A stretch of 64,000 nt of DNA from Siphonodentalium dalli. Its lineage: Eukaryota > Mollusca > Scaphopoda > Gadilida > Siphonodentaliidae. The position numbers and the translations under genes are program-made. The stretch lies in assembly GCA_032622095.1 (NCBI GenBank), contig CP136064.1:128265605-128329604 (forward strand), given 5' to 3'. Below are positions 43,601 through 49,860 of the stretch, piece after piece; the first letter of the stretch is position 1, and every line of letters begins with the position of its first letter. Below the pieces are notes generated by a model. The model was not told the DNA's origin, made no database searches, and worked only from the letters and a program-made list of their open reading frames with translations.

Positions 43601-46211
43601 CCACCTGAGGAAGATGAATAAAATATATCTTTTAACCTTTTAAAGACACGGGCGGCGTTGGCAGTGGGTATTCTGTTGAAATATTCACCTCCGTCAAAAA
43701 CCGCCATAAACAGAAATAATAGTAATATATAGACAGACTTTGTTCTTATACCAATCAGAAATATGGCATAATCAGTATGTTATTGTCAATGTTTTTCCTT
43801 TGTTACGTAAACAAAACCAAAAAACGTTACAGAACCTGGCTTTTGTTTAGATCCGGATATGGTAAACATAAAGAGCGTTATTTGTTACTGATTTCCTGAT
43901 ATGGAAATAACAAAGAGCGTTTATATCATTTGTGTGTGATTAACCAATATAATTGCGCTGTGTTATGTAAACAGAAGCAAAACTTCTGTAACACGCACAG
44001 GCTCTTGTTTACGTACACCATCGTACGTCTTGGCGACAATATACTATTTACGCGCTGATTATGTTTGGCATATGAAGAAAACTGTATATATTTTAATATT
44101 CCTTCTGTTGATGGCGATTTGAACAAACATGAATATTTCTGCAACGAACGCTGCCAGTGCCTTTAATAACTGAGTGAATTCTTTCATTCGATTTGAAAAA
44201 TATTCATATGAATGGCTAGTTTTGTATTTGTAGGAATGTTCAACAATCATCCCTTGGAAGAATTACCACAGGAAATCCATAATCCTGGCTTTTTGACTGG
44301 ACTATTTGAGATCTAATCTCATAGATCGGGCAACTAAAAGAGTGAGGGTTTGAAACGCCTATTTCTGTTTGAATCAAATCTAAAAAAATATAAAATAAAA
44401 TAGCAAATCATCAGCCAATAGACCATATACACTGCAAGCATACCAATACTGAATTCTATCAATCCTGAGAAGATAGGATACATTGGTTGAAATACTCAAT
44501 GATAGTAAAATAATAACACTTTCTCAAGAAACATGTTGTAGATTTAGCTATTGGCTTTGATTGGACACTAGTAGACCTACTTAATGAAAACAAATTCAAT
44601 ATGAAAGTGTCAATGACACTGTAGCTCAACTTAGGTAGGGGAATAATTTAATGGTTGGCAGTAAATGGAGGAATAGGAAAGGTGCTAATTGAAATGTCTA
44701 ACCTGTGCCAAAGGATTTAGTCATGCAAAGAGTAAAATCCAAGATGGCTGCTGGCGGCCATGTTTTTTTTGGCCAATTGACCCCAAAAGGACTCGTTCCC
44801 ATCTACGTGTCATTGTTAATATCCATGACAAATTTCATGAAGATCTGACCAAAGCTACGACCTGTAGCCCGCGCCAAAGGATATAGTCATGCAAAGAGTA
44901 AAATCCAAGATGGCTGCTGACAGCCATGTTTTTCAGCCGAACGACCCCAAAATGACTCGTTCCCATCTACATGTCATTGTTAACGTCCATGACAAATTTC
45001 ATGAAGTTCCGACCAAAGCTACGACCTGTAGCCCATGCCATGTTTTTTGGCCGAACGACCCCAAAATCACTCGTTCCCATCTACATGTCAATATTAACAT
45101 CCATGACAAATTTCATGATTATCAGACGAACAGTACGACCTGTATCCCCCACCAATGGATTGAATTTTGAAACCCAAGATGGCCACCAGCGGCCATGTTT
45201 TTGGCCGAATGACACCAAAATGACTCGTTCCCATCTACATGTCATTGTCAACATTCGTGACAAATCTCATAAAGATCAGACCAAAGGTACGACCTGTAGC
45301 CTGCGCCAAAGGAAATTGTTGACAGACACACGCACACACAGACACACACACACACGGACGACGGATGCCAAACCATGGCAATATAGCTCAAACTTTACCA
45401 AAGTAAGTTGAGCTAATAAGGAAGAGTGCATTATATTATTGGAACAAGTTTTCTTCATTAAATAACTTCCCACTTGTTACCCTTGGCTTTTAATCTCTGT
45501 AACATGATAAAAATGGAGAAACGGTCATTTATTGAACTTATAATCTGAACTTTTCCCACCAATAAATAAGACTTATTCTGCTCTTGTATTATTTGTTTTT
45601 TTCTGTCTGTTGTCCGATATTATCACCCCTCCAAATGAATAATACACTAATACAATGTATACTTTAGAACTGAATGGGAAATCCATTCAATATAACGAGA
45701 GAATGATCATAATCAACAGATGTTTTAAAACCCATACCTTGGCGAAACTGATTAGCTATTTTCAGCTTGGATGGTCAAATCCATAACATTCAATTTTAGT
45801 CGTCAAAGATTGAGAGAAATTTTTTTTTGAAAAAGAGCCATAACTCTCTTAACAAAAATTGAATCAAACACATATTCCAACTTGATCTGTATTTTTGGCT
45901 GAGAAACACATTACAAATTTGGTTCCCAACCGGATAAAAAATATTTGAGTTATAGTACGTACCATACATAAAATGTCTACAGATAGATGGACAGACAGAC
46001 GGACAGATGGACGAACAATGAGTGGTCAATCTAGACGTTGACACTATGTGTACCATACTGTGGTATAGGTACACATAAAAATGGTTAATAACTACAGGGA
46101 ATTACTAATTCAGTTCATATATTAACTTTACTCACTGTAAATCCATGGTCATTCATGTTGAGTATAAGGTTCTGGCCCATGACAGCCAAACCAATGACGG
46201 CAATATCTCCA
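7516..46211 (-). CDS. PGD: 6-phosphogluconate dehydrogenase, decarboxylating (13 of ~14 coding exons)
   Basis: Cytosolic NADP-dependent enzyme of the oxidative pentose phosphate pathway: 6-phosphogluconate + NADP+ gives ribulose-5-phosphate + CO2 + NADPH. Coding exons on the minus strand: 46211-46136, 43604-43425, 41645-41580, 33881-33763, 33189-33123, 22769-22635, 22104-21979, 20464-20401, 19363-19233, 18015-17882, 14520-14421, 9402-9280, 7635-7516. All internal borders are AG/GT and phases join, giving 479 residues. Seen: the Rossmann GLAVMG loop, NRT (NADP phosphate contact), VSGG, the catalytic KMVHNGIEY stretch, the QKGTGKW family signature, and RDYFGAH near the C-terminus. From memory of the human protein (483 aa), the alignment is nearly gap-free, with one residue fewer near KSEKEPCC. 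The first exon (Met plus a few residues, ending in phase 2) was not found. No stop or frameshift is visible, so the gene looks functional. 'TTTATT' at 6657-6662 (AATAAA on the minus strand) is one possible but distant poly(A) signal. Confidence 0.97.
7697..8118. mobile_element. TTAA-flanked MITE in last PGD intron
   Basis: TTAA at 7693-7696 and 8119-8122. Terminal inverted repeats AGGTACTCAATCCGATCAGAC (left) and GTCTGATCGGATTGAGTATC (right). 422 bp; no transposase. Left edge is 57 bp from the exon M acceptor. Confidence 0.85.
9022..9118 (+). mobile_element. Solo 5' end of the tandem-core element family
   Basis: AGTGTCGGTGACACT at 9026-9040 followed by 'gtagctcaacttgg', matching the termini at 42231 and 44606. 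No tandem core follows; the next sequence is a foldback element, so this is a truncated copy. Confidence 0.7.
9119..9236. mobile_element. Truncated TTAA/foldback element
   Basis: TTAA at 9119-9122, then a hairpin with arms 'ctgtgccagtgcattctctt' and 'gagaatgcattggcacag'. The same hairpin recurs at 14297, 21336, 21541, 21641 and 27099. Right TTAA not found. Confidence 0.65.
9280..9402 (-). CDS. PGD: PGD exon L
   Basis: 123 bp, 41 codons, phase 0. Starts [18 protein letters not shown] and ends [10 protein letters not shown] before donor GTAATA. Matches the DSWRRAVSTGVQAGIPMP region of the human enzyme. A truncated foldback element ends ~44 bp downstream of the donor. Confidence 0.97.
9517..9730. 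repeat. Poly-G/poly-C bracketed segment
   Basis: Runs of about 19 G (from ~9574) and about 15 C (from ~9705) face each other around ~110 bp of AT-rich DNA. May be a foldback relic; run lengths are uncertain because of sequencing or assembly slippage. Confidence 0.5.
10184..10519. mobile_element. Foldback/TIR element 1 in intron K-L
   Basis: Inverted ends of ~55 bp: from 10184 (atgatatttttaaaaatata) through 'cctgaacactgaactatat', matched in reverse at 10462-10519. Internal GC-rich part (10300-10400) is shared with the element next to it. Confidence 0.8.
10520..11875. mobile_element. TIR element 2, directly adjoining element 1
   Basis: Inverted ends 'tttccgctaaaggaagccgt' at 10521 and its complement ending at 11873. 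The segment 11690-11850 is the inverse of 10225-10400 in element 1, so the two are relatives; element 1 looks like an internally deleted version. No transposase recognised. Confidence 0.8.
11876..14177. other. PGD intron sequence, no gene seen
   Basis: AT-rich intron. A 16-bp word (tctaggcttaaatttc) is doubled near 12410-12440. No exon, RNA gene or clear transposon end recognised. Confidence 0.55.
14182..14412. mobile_element. TTAA-flanked MITE abutting exon K donor
   Basis: TTAA at 14178-14181 and 14413-14416; ends CCCTTTAAGTGCCAGG and CCTGGCACTCAAAGGG (one mismatch). Right end 'ggttgatacaaaaatcggac' is shared with the element at 5991. Inside is the hairpin 14297-14368. The right TTAA lies at donor positions +5 to +8 of exon K. 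Confidence 0.9.
14421..14520 (-). CDS. PGD: PGD exon K
   Basis: 100 bp: T completes Ser, then 33 codons from [16 protein letters not shown] to AIQDCQ. The donor reads GTATTTAA, and its TTAA is the target duplication of a TTAA-type MITE, so the transposon starts right after donor position +8. Confidence 0.96.
14618..15344. mobile_element. TTAA-flanked element, 727 bp
   Basis: TTAA at 14614-14617 and 15345-15348; ends CCCTTTGAACCC and its complement GGGTTCAAAGGG. Inside, 'gagaccggaataccggtcc' occurs twice and a ~170-bp segment starting 'gggtctgtttct' is doubled (14823 and 14999). No transposase. Confidence 0.85.
15980..16470. repeat. Diverged ~210-bp tandem repeat, about 2.5 copies
   Basis: 'cctctccctgtatt' with 'ggtcaaatg' or 'agtcaaatg', and 'gagttaaactga' or 'gtgttaaactgt', recur at roughly 200-bp steps. 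Weak but visible; no coding meaning seen. Confidence 0.5.
17191..17520. repeat. Duplicated foldback segment
   Basis: 'gaagaattcatattcattgg' and 'tgggaaatgtttagataat' recur at ~17401, each followed by a complementary 'gttgaacttattatctg'. Related relics occur near 5830-5960, 45510-45690 and 48810-48870. Confidence 0.6.
17661..17858. mobile_element. TA-flanked palindromic MITE, copy 1
   Basis: CAGTAATGCCC...GGGCATTACTG between TA dinucleotides (17659-60, 17859-60). Almost full-length inverted repeat around 'ggcttgttgcc'. TA duplication and CAGT ends suggest Tc1/mariner/pogo. Ends 21 bp from exon J. Confidence 0.9.
17882..18015 (-). CDS. PGD: PGD exon J
   Basis: 134 bp: 44 codons from [14 protein letters not shown] to MWRGGCIIR plus AG of a Ser codon; donor GTTTGT. 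A TA-flanked palindromic MITE begins 21 bp into the following intron. Confidence 0.97.
19233..19363 (-). CDS. PGD: PGD exon I
   Basis: 131 bp: completes Gly, then 43 codons from [16 protein letters not shown] to QFIEDIRK; donor GTACAG. The Arg of VFSRC corresponds to the substrate phosphate-binding Arg of the family. Confidence 0.96.
19549..20010. repeat. Inverted repeat with ~85-bp arms
   Basis: Left arm begins 'gattagtaagagagaaaatt' and includes 'gattgatacaaactatcatg'; right arm at ~19925-20008 is its complement. Lies in intron H-I. Probable foldback element; no clear target duplication. Confidence 0.7.
20401..20464 (-). CDS. PGD: PGD exon H: KGTGKW signature
   Basis: 64 bp: 21 codons, [15 protein letters not shown] onward to VTLI, plus one base of a Gly codon; donor GTTTGT. 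KGTGKW is the diagnostic 6PGD signature. Acceptor is ATTACAG. A foldback repeat lies ~39 bp upstream. Confidence 0.96.
20503..20598. repeat. Small hairpin
   Basis: Arms 'gttatgttgggatataagat' and 'atcttataccccaacataac' around ~50 bp. Sits ~39 bp upstream of exon H. Confidence 0.75.
21291..21715. repeat. Cluster of three related hairpins
   Basis: Hairpins at 21336-21390, 21541-21613 and 21641-21710 share 'attctcttatatatgcgag' arms with those at 9160, 14297 and 27099. 'ttaacccttyca' at 21291 and 21494 suggests decayed TTAA elements. Confidence 0.7.
21979..22104 (-). CDS. PGD: PGD exon G
   Basis: 126 bp, 42 codons, phase 0: starts [20 protein letters not shown] and ends [10 protein letters not shown] before donor GTATAA. 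The exon carries the first half of the 6PGD signature (DSAGQ); the second half is on exon H. Confidence 0.97.
22635..22769 (-). CDS. PGD: PGD exon F: catalytic Lys/His/Asn
   Basis: 135 bp, 45 codons, phase 0. Begins [20 protein letters not shown] and ends NQGEMAD before donor GTAAGT. The Lys of FVKM is the general base/acid of 6PGD; His-Asn and Glu of HNGIEY bind substrate. A TTAA-flanked MITE lies 44 bp upstream of the acceptor. Confidence 0.97.
22818..23148. mobile_element. TTAA-flanked palindromic MITE near exon F
   Basis: TTAA at 22814-22817 and 23149-23152. Ends AGGGGGACTGTACACTAAAT and ATTTAGTGTACAGAACACCT; long inner palindrome around 'catggtaattataatgaaaa'. 331 bp, 44 bp from the exon F acceptor. 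Confidence 0.85.
24100..25670 (+). repeat. ~280-bp diverged tandem repeats
   Basis: Phrases such as 'tttccaccaaattgatacac' and 'atgatatgaggaatctaatc' recur at roughly 24370, 24650, 24940 and 25190, with alternating 'gccgattgccaccaaactta' types. Flanked by tgtc-rich stretches at 24034 and 25232. Confidence 0.75.
27099..27168. repeat. Hairpin of the 'cagtgcattctct' family
   Basis: Arms 'ccagtgcattctcttttata' and 'tatataagagaatgcacaag'. Member of the same family as 14297 and 21541. Confidence 0.7.
27420..27600 (-). mobile_element. Tandem-core element end, GACG-type, minus orientation
   Basis: Reverse complement shows a GACGGAC-like tract (gatggacggatag on the plus strand) and an end with 'tatacccccccccaag'. 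It resembles the 3' end at 57.9-58.05 kb. Truncated. Confidence 0.5.
27636..28072. mobile_element. TIR element around 'atgaggtccc' ends
   Basis: Left 'gtgtctgacatttgcacaat' and right 'attctgcaaatgccagacac' are complementary, as are the adjoining 'gagggtgaattta' stretches. A second inverted pair lies near 27720 and 27990. Foldback organisation; no transposase. Confidence 0.65.
29218..30995 (+). mobile_element. Tandem-core element starting ACAAGAGGTG
   Basis: Begins 'acaagaggtggcatcagag' immediately after the GTGAGCTAA end of the previous element. Six to eight core units carry 'gggccataactctatcaaat', 'ccaaatttcaatcaaatcgg' and 'gttatcgcgctaacgagc'; a longer variant with 'gtctgcagcttacgtgcatg' alternates. 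Then a (CCCG)n tract (30915-30955) and terminal hairpin 'agtcgagtttt'/'aaaactcgact'. Confidence 0.8.
31381..32145 (-). mobile_element. Deleted relic of the Mutator-like element
   Basis: Most of it is the reverse complement of 40155-40870 of the element at 39705 (for example 'cgcgaactgtgttcggcatt'). Its right edge joins 'gtgctttgagaacaat' directly to the terminal repeat, so ~400 bp are missing. No 9-bp duplication. Confidence 0.8.
33123..33189 (-). CDS. PGD: PGD exon E
   Basis: 67 bp: one base completes Trp, then 22 codons beginning [13 protein letters not shown] and ending KEPCCDW, then donor GTATGG. Shorter by one residue than the human segment (KSEKEPCC against KVGTGEPCC). Too small to stand out as an open reading frame; identified by homology and splice phase. 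Confidence 0.95.
33490..33575. repeat. ATACCATACAT simple repeat
   Basis: Six imperfect copies of a 14-bp unit, 'taccatacatatga' or similar. Confidence 0.85.
33763..33881 (-). CDS. PGD: PGD exon D: GSGVSGG loop
   Basis: 119 bp: 39 codons from [10 protein letters not shown] to GGAPEA plus the first two bases of a Trp codon, with donor GTGAGT. Contains [15 protein letters not shown], which holds the Ser-Gly-Gly substrate-binding residues of 6PGD. A long-TIR transposon starts ~90 bp upstream of the acceptor. Confidence 0.97.
33971..35963. mobile_element. Long-TIR DNA transposon, ~2 kb, no transposase seen
   Basis: Inverted ends of ~65 bp: 'gggtctcacatgccccatga' onward at 33971, matched in reverse ending 'caggtgagaccc' at 35963. 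Short words 'tgcgcattcg', 'ttcgcattct' and 'agtgcgcatttt' recur inside the left end; complements such as 'gaatgcgaac' recur inside the right end. This resembles the subterminal transposase-binding repeats of hAT elements, but superfamily is not proven. Confidence 0.75.
36730..37420. repeat. Tandem-core fragment with 'ccataactctgg' units
   Basis: About four ~160-bp units: 'ggaccataactctgg', 'accaaatttcata', 'aagttatcatccggaaac'. Followed by 'gtatgtgggtatcctttccc'. No clear terminus; no gene. Confidence 0.65.
37468..37602. repeat. Hairpin
   Basis: Arms 'gtagctgaataaagaattta' and 'taaattctctattcagctac'. Related to 38440-38580. Confidence 0.75.
38440..38580. repeat. Hairpin with ~60-bp arms
   Basis: Arms run from 'tccatatagtttgacgagat' and 'gattcagcaaatgggg' to their complements at 38518-38580, with a ~17-bp loop. 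Same flanks ('agaatatcc', 'tttatccatc') as 37468. Confidence 0.8.
38870..39410. repeat. Tandem-core fragment, three units
   Basis: Units with 'gtgggtatactttcccccag', 'tgtgctatcaccaagcc' and 'caaacaacatccgtaactct' repeat at ~38940, 39120 and 39245. Related to the sequence at 37380. Confidence 0.65.
39705..41049. mobile_element. Mutator-like element (MULE) with perfect 9-bp target duplication
   Basis: TAGCATGTC occurs at 39696-39704 and 41050-41058, directly outside long terminal inverted repeats (TAGTCCAAGTCTTCTCGTAC at left, its complement at right, ~100 bp each). Nine-bp duplications and long TIRs are typical of Mutator-like elements. The 1,345-bp interior has only short frames; a deleted copy is at 31381. 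Confidence 0.9.
41580..41645 (-). CDS. PGD: PGD exon [11 protein letters not shown]
   Basis: 66 bp, 22 codons, phase 0 at both ends: VKHMEKGD, then [10 protein letters not shown], then TDSN, followed by donor [15 protein letters not shown] contains the Asn that contacts coenzyme and substrate in the family. Acceptor is TCCAG. Confidence 0.96.
42228..42970 (+). mobile_element. Tandem-core element, 3' truncated
   Basis: Terminus AGTGTCAACGACACT (42231-42245) and 'tagctcaactt', then about four satellite units; ends abruptly at 'gacctgtagcccgtgctcac' without the AAGTTGAGCTAA end. Confidence 0.85.
43425..43604 (-). CDS. PGD: PGD exon B: rest of Rossmann domain
   Basis: 180 bp, 60 codons, phase 0 at both ends. 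Starts [11 protein letters not shown] and ends [10 protein letters not shown] before donor GTAAGT. NRT is the loop that contacts the 2'-phosphate of NADP in known 6PGD structures; LLVKAG closes the following strand. Acceptor is CTCAG. Confidence 0.97.
44603..45418 (+). mobile_element. Complete tandem-core element
   Basis: 5' palindrome 44606-44620, TAGCTCAACTTA 44622-44633, about four satellite units, an acac/gaca-rich stretch at 45325-45360, and the end TAAGTTGAGCTA at 45404-45415. The 12-bp words at the two ends are inverse of each other. Confidence 0.9.
45800..46076 (+). mobile_element. Tandem-core element end with GACA/GACG tract and hairpin
   Basis: 'gccataactctctt', 'ggatggacagacagacggac' near 45987, then hairpin 'tgtgtaccatac'/'gtataggtacaca' (46047-46076). 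Same plan as the other families with a different terminal hairpin. Lies ~60 bp downstream of exon A. Confidence 0.6.
46136..46211 (-). CDS. PGD: PGD exon A (presumed exon 2): NADP-binding loop
   Basis: Acceptor CAG, then a single T completing a codon begun in the missing exon 1, then 25 codons beginning [15 protein letters not shown] and ending NDHGFT, then donor GTGAGT. GLAVMG is the glycine-rich dinucleotide loop of the Rossmann fold. Exon ends in phase 0. A TA-flanked MITE begins only ~28 bp upstream of the acceptor. Confidence 0.96.
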
Positions 46212-46241
46212 CTGAAATAAAAATAAATTTGGGGATATTTA

Positions 46242-46453
46242 CAGTAATGCCCTCAATAATTGACTCCTTAACCACAGCAAAATTATGGGAAATTTTTCAG
46301 GATTTAGTCGCAAATATGGCTTGTTGCCATTCATTGGAAAGCTCTCACTAAGAATTTCTGACGAATGGCAACAAGCCATATTTCTGACTAAATCCTGAAA
46401 AGTTACCAATAATTCTGCTGTGGTTAAGGAGTCAATTATTTAGGGCATTATTC
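46242..46453. mobile_element. TA-flanked palindromic MITE, copy 2
   Basis: CAGTAATGCCC start after TA (46240-41); right end decayed ('gggcattattcc'). Interior matches 17661 and 48603. Located ~28 bp upstream of the exon A acceptor. Confidence 0.85.
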
Positions 46454-46459
46454 CATGTT

Positions 46460-48600
46460 CTTAAATATAGCAACATCCCATTATCCATTAAGACTTATAG
46501 TTTTCTCCATGGAGACATAATTTTCAAGTGATATCCAGCAACTGACATCAGCATTCTATTAGATTGCTTGTTTACAGTAACCTAGACTTAAGAATTGTAC
46601 AGCAGTTCATCATAACATTTATCAATATATTTATTTACAATGATATAGTGCTCTGTTGACTTTTAGCTATGCTTGAATATTAATTTAGGTTTCCTACCCT
46701 GGTTAACATTCCTGATCAAATAAATGGAACGTACTATGTCACTCTCTTGTGGTTCAATTAAATTCAATAATATAAACATTTTTTGTTTTATGTTTTAATA
46801 TTTTTATTCATTATTCAACATATGGACAAAAATATACATCACATCATAAAATAAAGATACAGACACATTATAGAATCACATCTGTGCTGCACACTTTCCA
46901 GCATTATTTTAAAGAAAGGCTTGAGTAATTCTTTATCATGGAAACATATGCTAAGAGGTCATTCTGTGGCTTTGTATGTTTTATTTACTAAAAATAATTT
47001 GTTTTGTGTTTTATCATGATAATTAAGTATTTAAAATAAGACACAATGATCATCTTATAAATTGTAATAAAGAATTTTGTGAAACACAATGAGGCAGGTA
47101 GTATTAATGAGCTGGAGTAATGCTATTTTTTGTGCATGAATTTGTGTCATCTTCATTCAGAGTTGACATGACATCCATGTATATATATTCACCCTCTTAA
47201 GTTAAACAAAATGGGGGTGGGCTTATCTTCGAGGACCAATCCATGATTTTTTGGGAGCAAAAACCTAGACTGGGCTTATATTCTCAAGGATGGGCTTACT
47301 GATGGTATGTATACAGTAATGGTTTTTTAAATTGCTGCCGTTCAAATCGCACATGATAGTCATCTGTCTGCCTCCTAATAAGAGCAGACCCTATTAAGAG
47401 ATGCACATCCTGTTTGAGCAACCCTTATTGAGGGGGTGATGTTGGTGAGACAATCCTCTTTATTCTTCATCATGCATTCGTGATCTCGAGCATGTAACAG
47501 TAAATCAATCAATAATAATTTCACCATCGAGTAGGCCTATATAGATTGTACTATACAGGTACTGTGTGATCTATAATTCTCTATTGAATGCTCTTGTATG
47601 CATATAATTATTTCCTTAATGCAGACAAAATCAAGTACTCTTTACTGCTATGTTACTGGTGGGTCCATCTGATTTATAGTTATGATGTTCATGGGGAAAT
47701 GCGGTGCAGTTCTTGTAGTACCATGGTGGAGAATCACGTGGTATGGAGTTGATCAGGCATTCAAAATGGCCAAGGTGATCAAAAATGCGACCAGAAACAA
47801 GGAGAAAGGTAATAAACTCGGATAGTAAATAAAAGCAAATCCAAGATAGCTTGCAAGGTCATGTGACCCCTATGATGACCCCTATAATCTTGAATGGGTC
47901 TCTGTGCTGGCTGCTGACAGGTCATTGCCACATATACCCAAATGTGAAGTATAAATAAAATAAATAAATAAATAAACAAAATAAATACATCAATAATTAC
48001 CCGATTGTCATTGCATTACCCATATATACATAAAACACTTGTATTTACATCCATAATGCTTCACACTGGGGGTATCTCCATGTGGCAGGGTGGCAGCAAA
48101 AGAGTTATTTGTTTCCTGCAGCAAAAAGCAGTGATTGAATTCAGCTTCATCAGATCAAAAAAATTGAATATGATAAAAAATAATAGTACTTTTTTCAACA
48201 GCATCACTTTATCCTACGAACATCATAGATGAATAAATCATCAGGACTCTTGACAACATATAGCAGGACTTCATAATCAGATTTGAATATGGTGCCACGA
48301 ACATGTGTTGTTTGCAAATGTGTAAGCATGAACGCTATTGATCACAGAACAATCATAAAGGGTAAAAAAATCCATAATATATTTGATTGCATGACTCTAT
48401 TATAATGCAATGAATATGAATTGTTAAATATTGACTCTAAAGCTATATGGCTCAACATCAGTTTAATCACGGCTGTATGAGCAATCAGTCAATTAAAAAT
48501 CTCCTCAAGCCAGCTTGAGCAGTAATTTCTTGAGATATTTATTCATCTTAATCATTTCTTTAATAAATACTCCTTGACAAGTAGATCCCTTAATAGGAAG
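46460..48600. other. Presumed PGD intron 1, no gene seen
   Basis: AT-rich DNA with simple (aaat)n near 47950. No exon, RNA gene or transposon end recognised. The missing first PGD exon could be here or anywhere upstream. Confidence 0.5.
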
Positions 48601-48602
48601 TA

Positions 48603-48803
48603 CAGTAATGCCCTAATTAATCAACTGCTTAACCACAGCAGAATTATGGGTAACTTTTCAGGATTTAGTCAGAAATATGGCTTGTTGCCATTCATCGGAA
48701 AGCTCTCGGTGAGAATGGCAACAAACCATATTTCTGACTAAATCCTGAAAAGTTACCCATAATTCTGCTGTGGTTAAGCAGTCGATTAATTAGGGCATTA
48801 CTG
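48603..48803. mobile_element. TA-flanked palindromic MITE, copy 3
   Basis: CAGTAATGCCC...GGGCATTACTG between TA (48601-02) and TA (48804-05). Best-preserved copy; arms almost identical. Confidence 0.92.
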
Positions 48804-49379
48804 TAGTCAGATAATATAGTAAGTTCAACAAACGACCATCATTATTTCCCTTCAATAAATAGGAGATCCTTCTGTACTTGTATTATCAGTTGTCTGCTTA
48901 TTTCTCTTGATAAATATAGAACATTAAATTTTTATGCTTTTATAACTGAGTTGCAGAATCCATTAGTATAGAATGGGTTAATTTATGGGTAGCCTATTCT
49001 AAAAATTCCATCAAATACTCTACAGCTCCAAGTGATGTAATACATGCAGCCCAGAACAATGAGGTTTTATTTTAAGGGACTCCCGGTGGATAAATTGGCA
49101 AGGTGCATGATACATTCGACCACCAAAAACCATCTAGAGATGTCGAACTGGTTCCTGGTATCTAAAGTACGGATTGGTTTTCCATGCGAAGGGAGGGCTT
49201 CCTGATATATGTATCTGGGCTAGGTTGTCTATTGGTTACCAGACTGGTGGTTTCTACATGCCGTGGTATGATTTCCGAGTGAAATCAACCATCTGAGTTC
49301 TCTTTCCTGTTCCAATAAAACAGATGTAATTAGAGGTGTGACTGTCCTAAAGCTAAAATGATAAGATAACAGATTCCTA

Positions 49380-49860
49380 TTGCAGGTGCACAACCCTAAC
49401 CCTAATCCTAAACCTATTGACCTGAAAAAGTAGGAAAAAATCTCGGACAAAATAATGGATATTGCAAAAAATATTATAAGTCGAAAAAGGGGAATAACTC
49501 CAAAAAAAAAAGTGAGACAGACATCAGAATCACATGTTCCCATGGTACTAAATATCTGTGCCAAGTTTCAAAAACATTGACATAAAAATTTAGGAATAAA
49601 AGCTCGGACAGAATTATGCACATTGCAAAACATTTTGAAAAAGGGAGATAACTCAACCAAAAAAAGTCTGACAGACGTCATAATCGTAGGTGCACAGGTT
49701 CCATGGTGGTTGATGCCTATGGTCTGTGCCACGTTTCAAGGAAAATATTAAAACATGACTGAGAAAAACTCCAGACAAATTTGCCCCGGCCCCCCCCCCC
49801 CACAATTTTGTTGCGGAATGGGAGGGGGATGTATAATGATATAGCCAAACAGATGACATG
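49380..49860. repeat. Tandem-core fragment
   Basis: Two to three ~160-bp units with 'aaaaagggagataactca', 'gtgccaagtttcaaaaac' and 'gaaaaactccagac'. A poly-C run sits at ~49789. Preceded by 'ccctaaccctaa' (too short to be a telomere). Confidence 0.6.

Noticed and set aside
49393-49417. Telomere-like 'ccctaaccctaa'
   Set aside because: Only two perfect units; too short to be a telomere or a meaningful interstitial telomeric tract.
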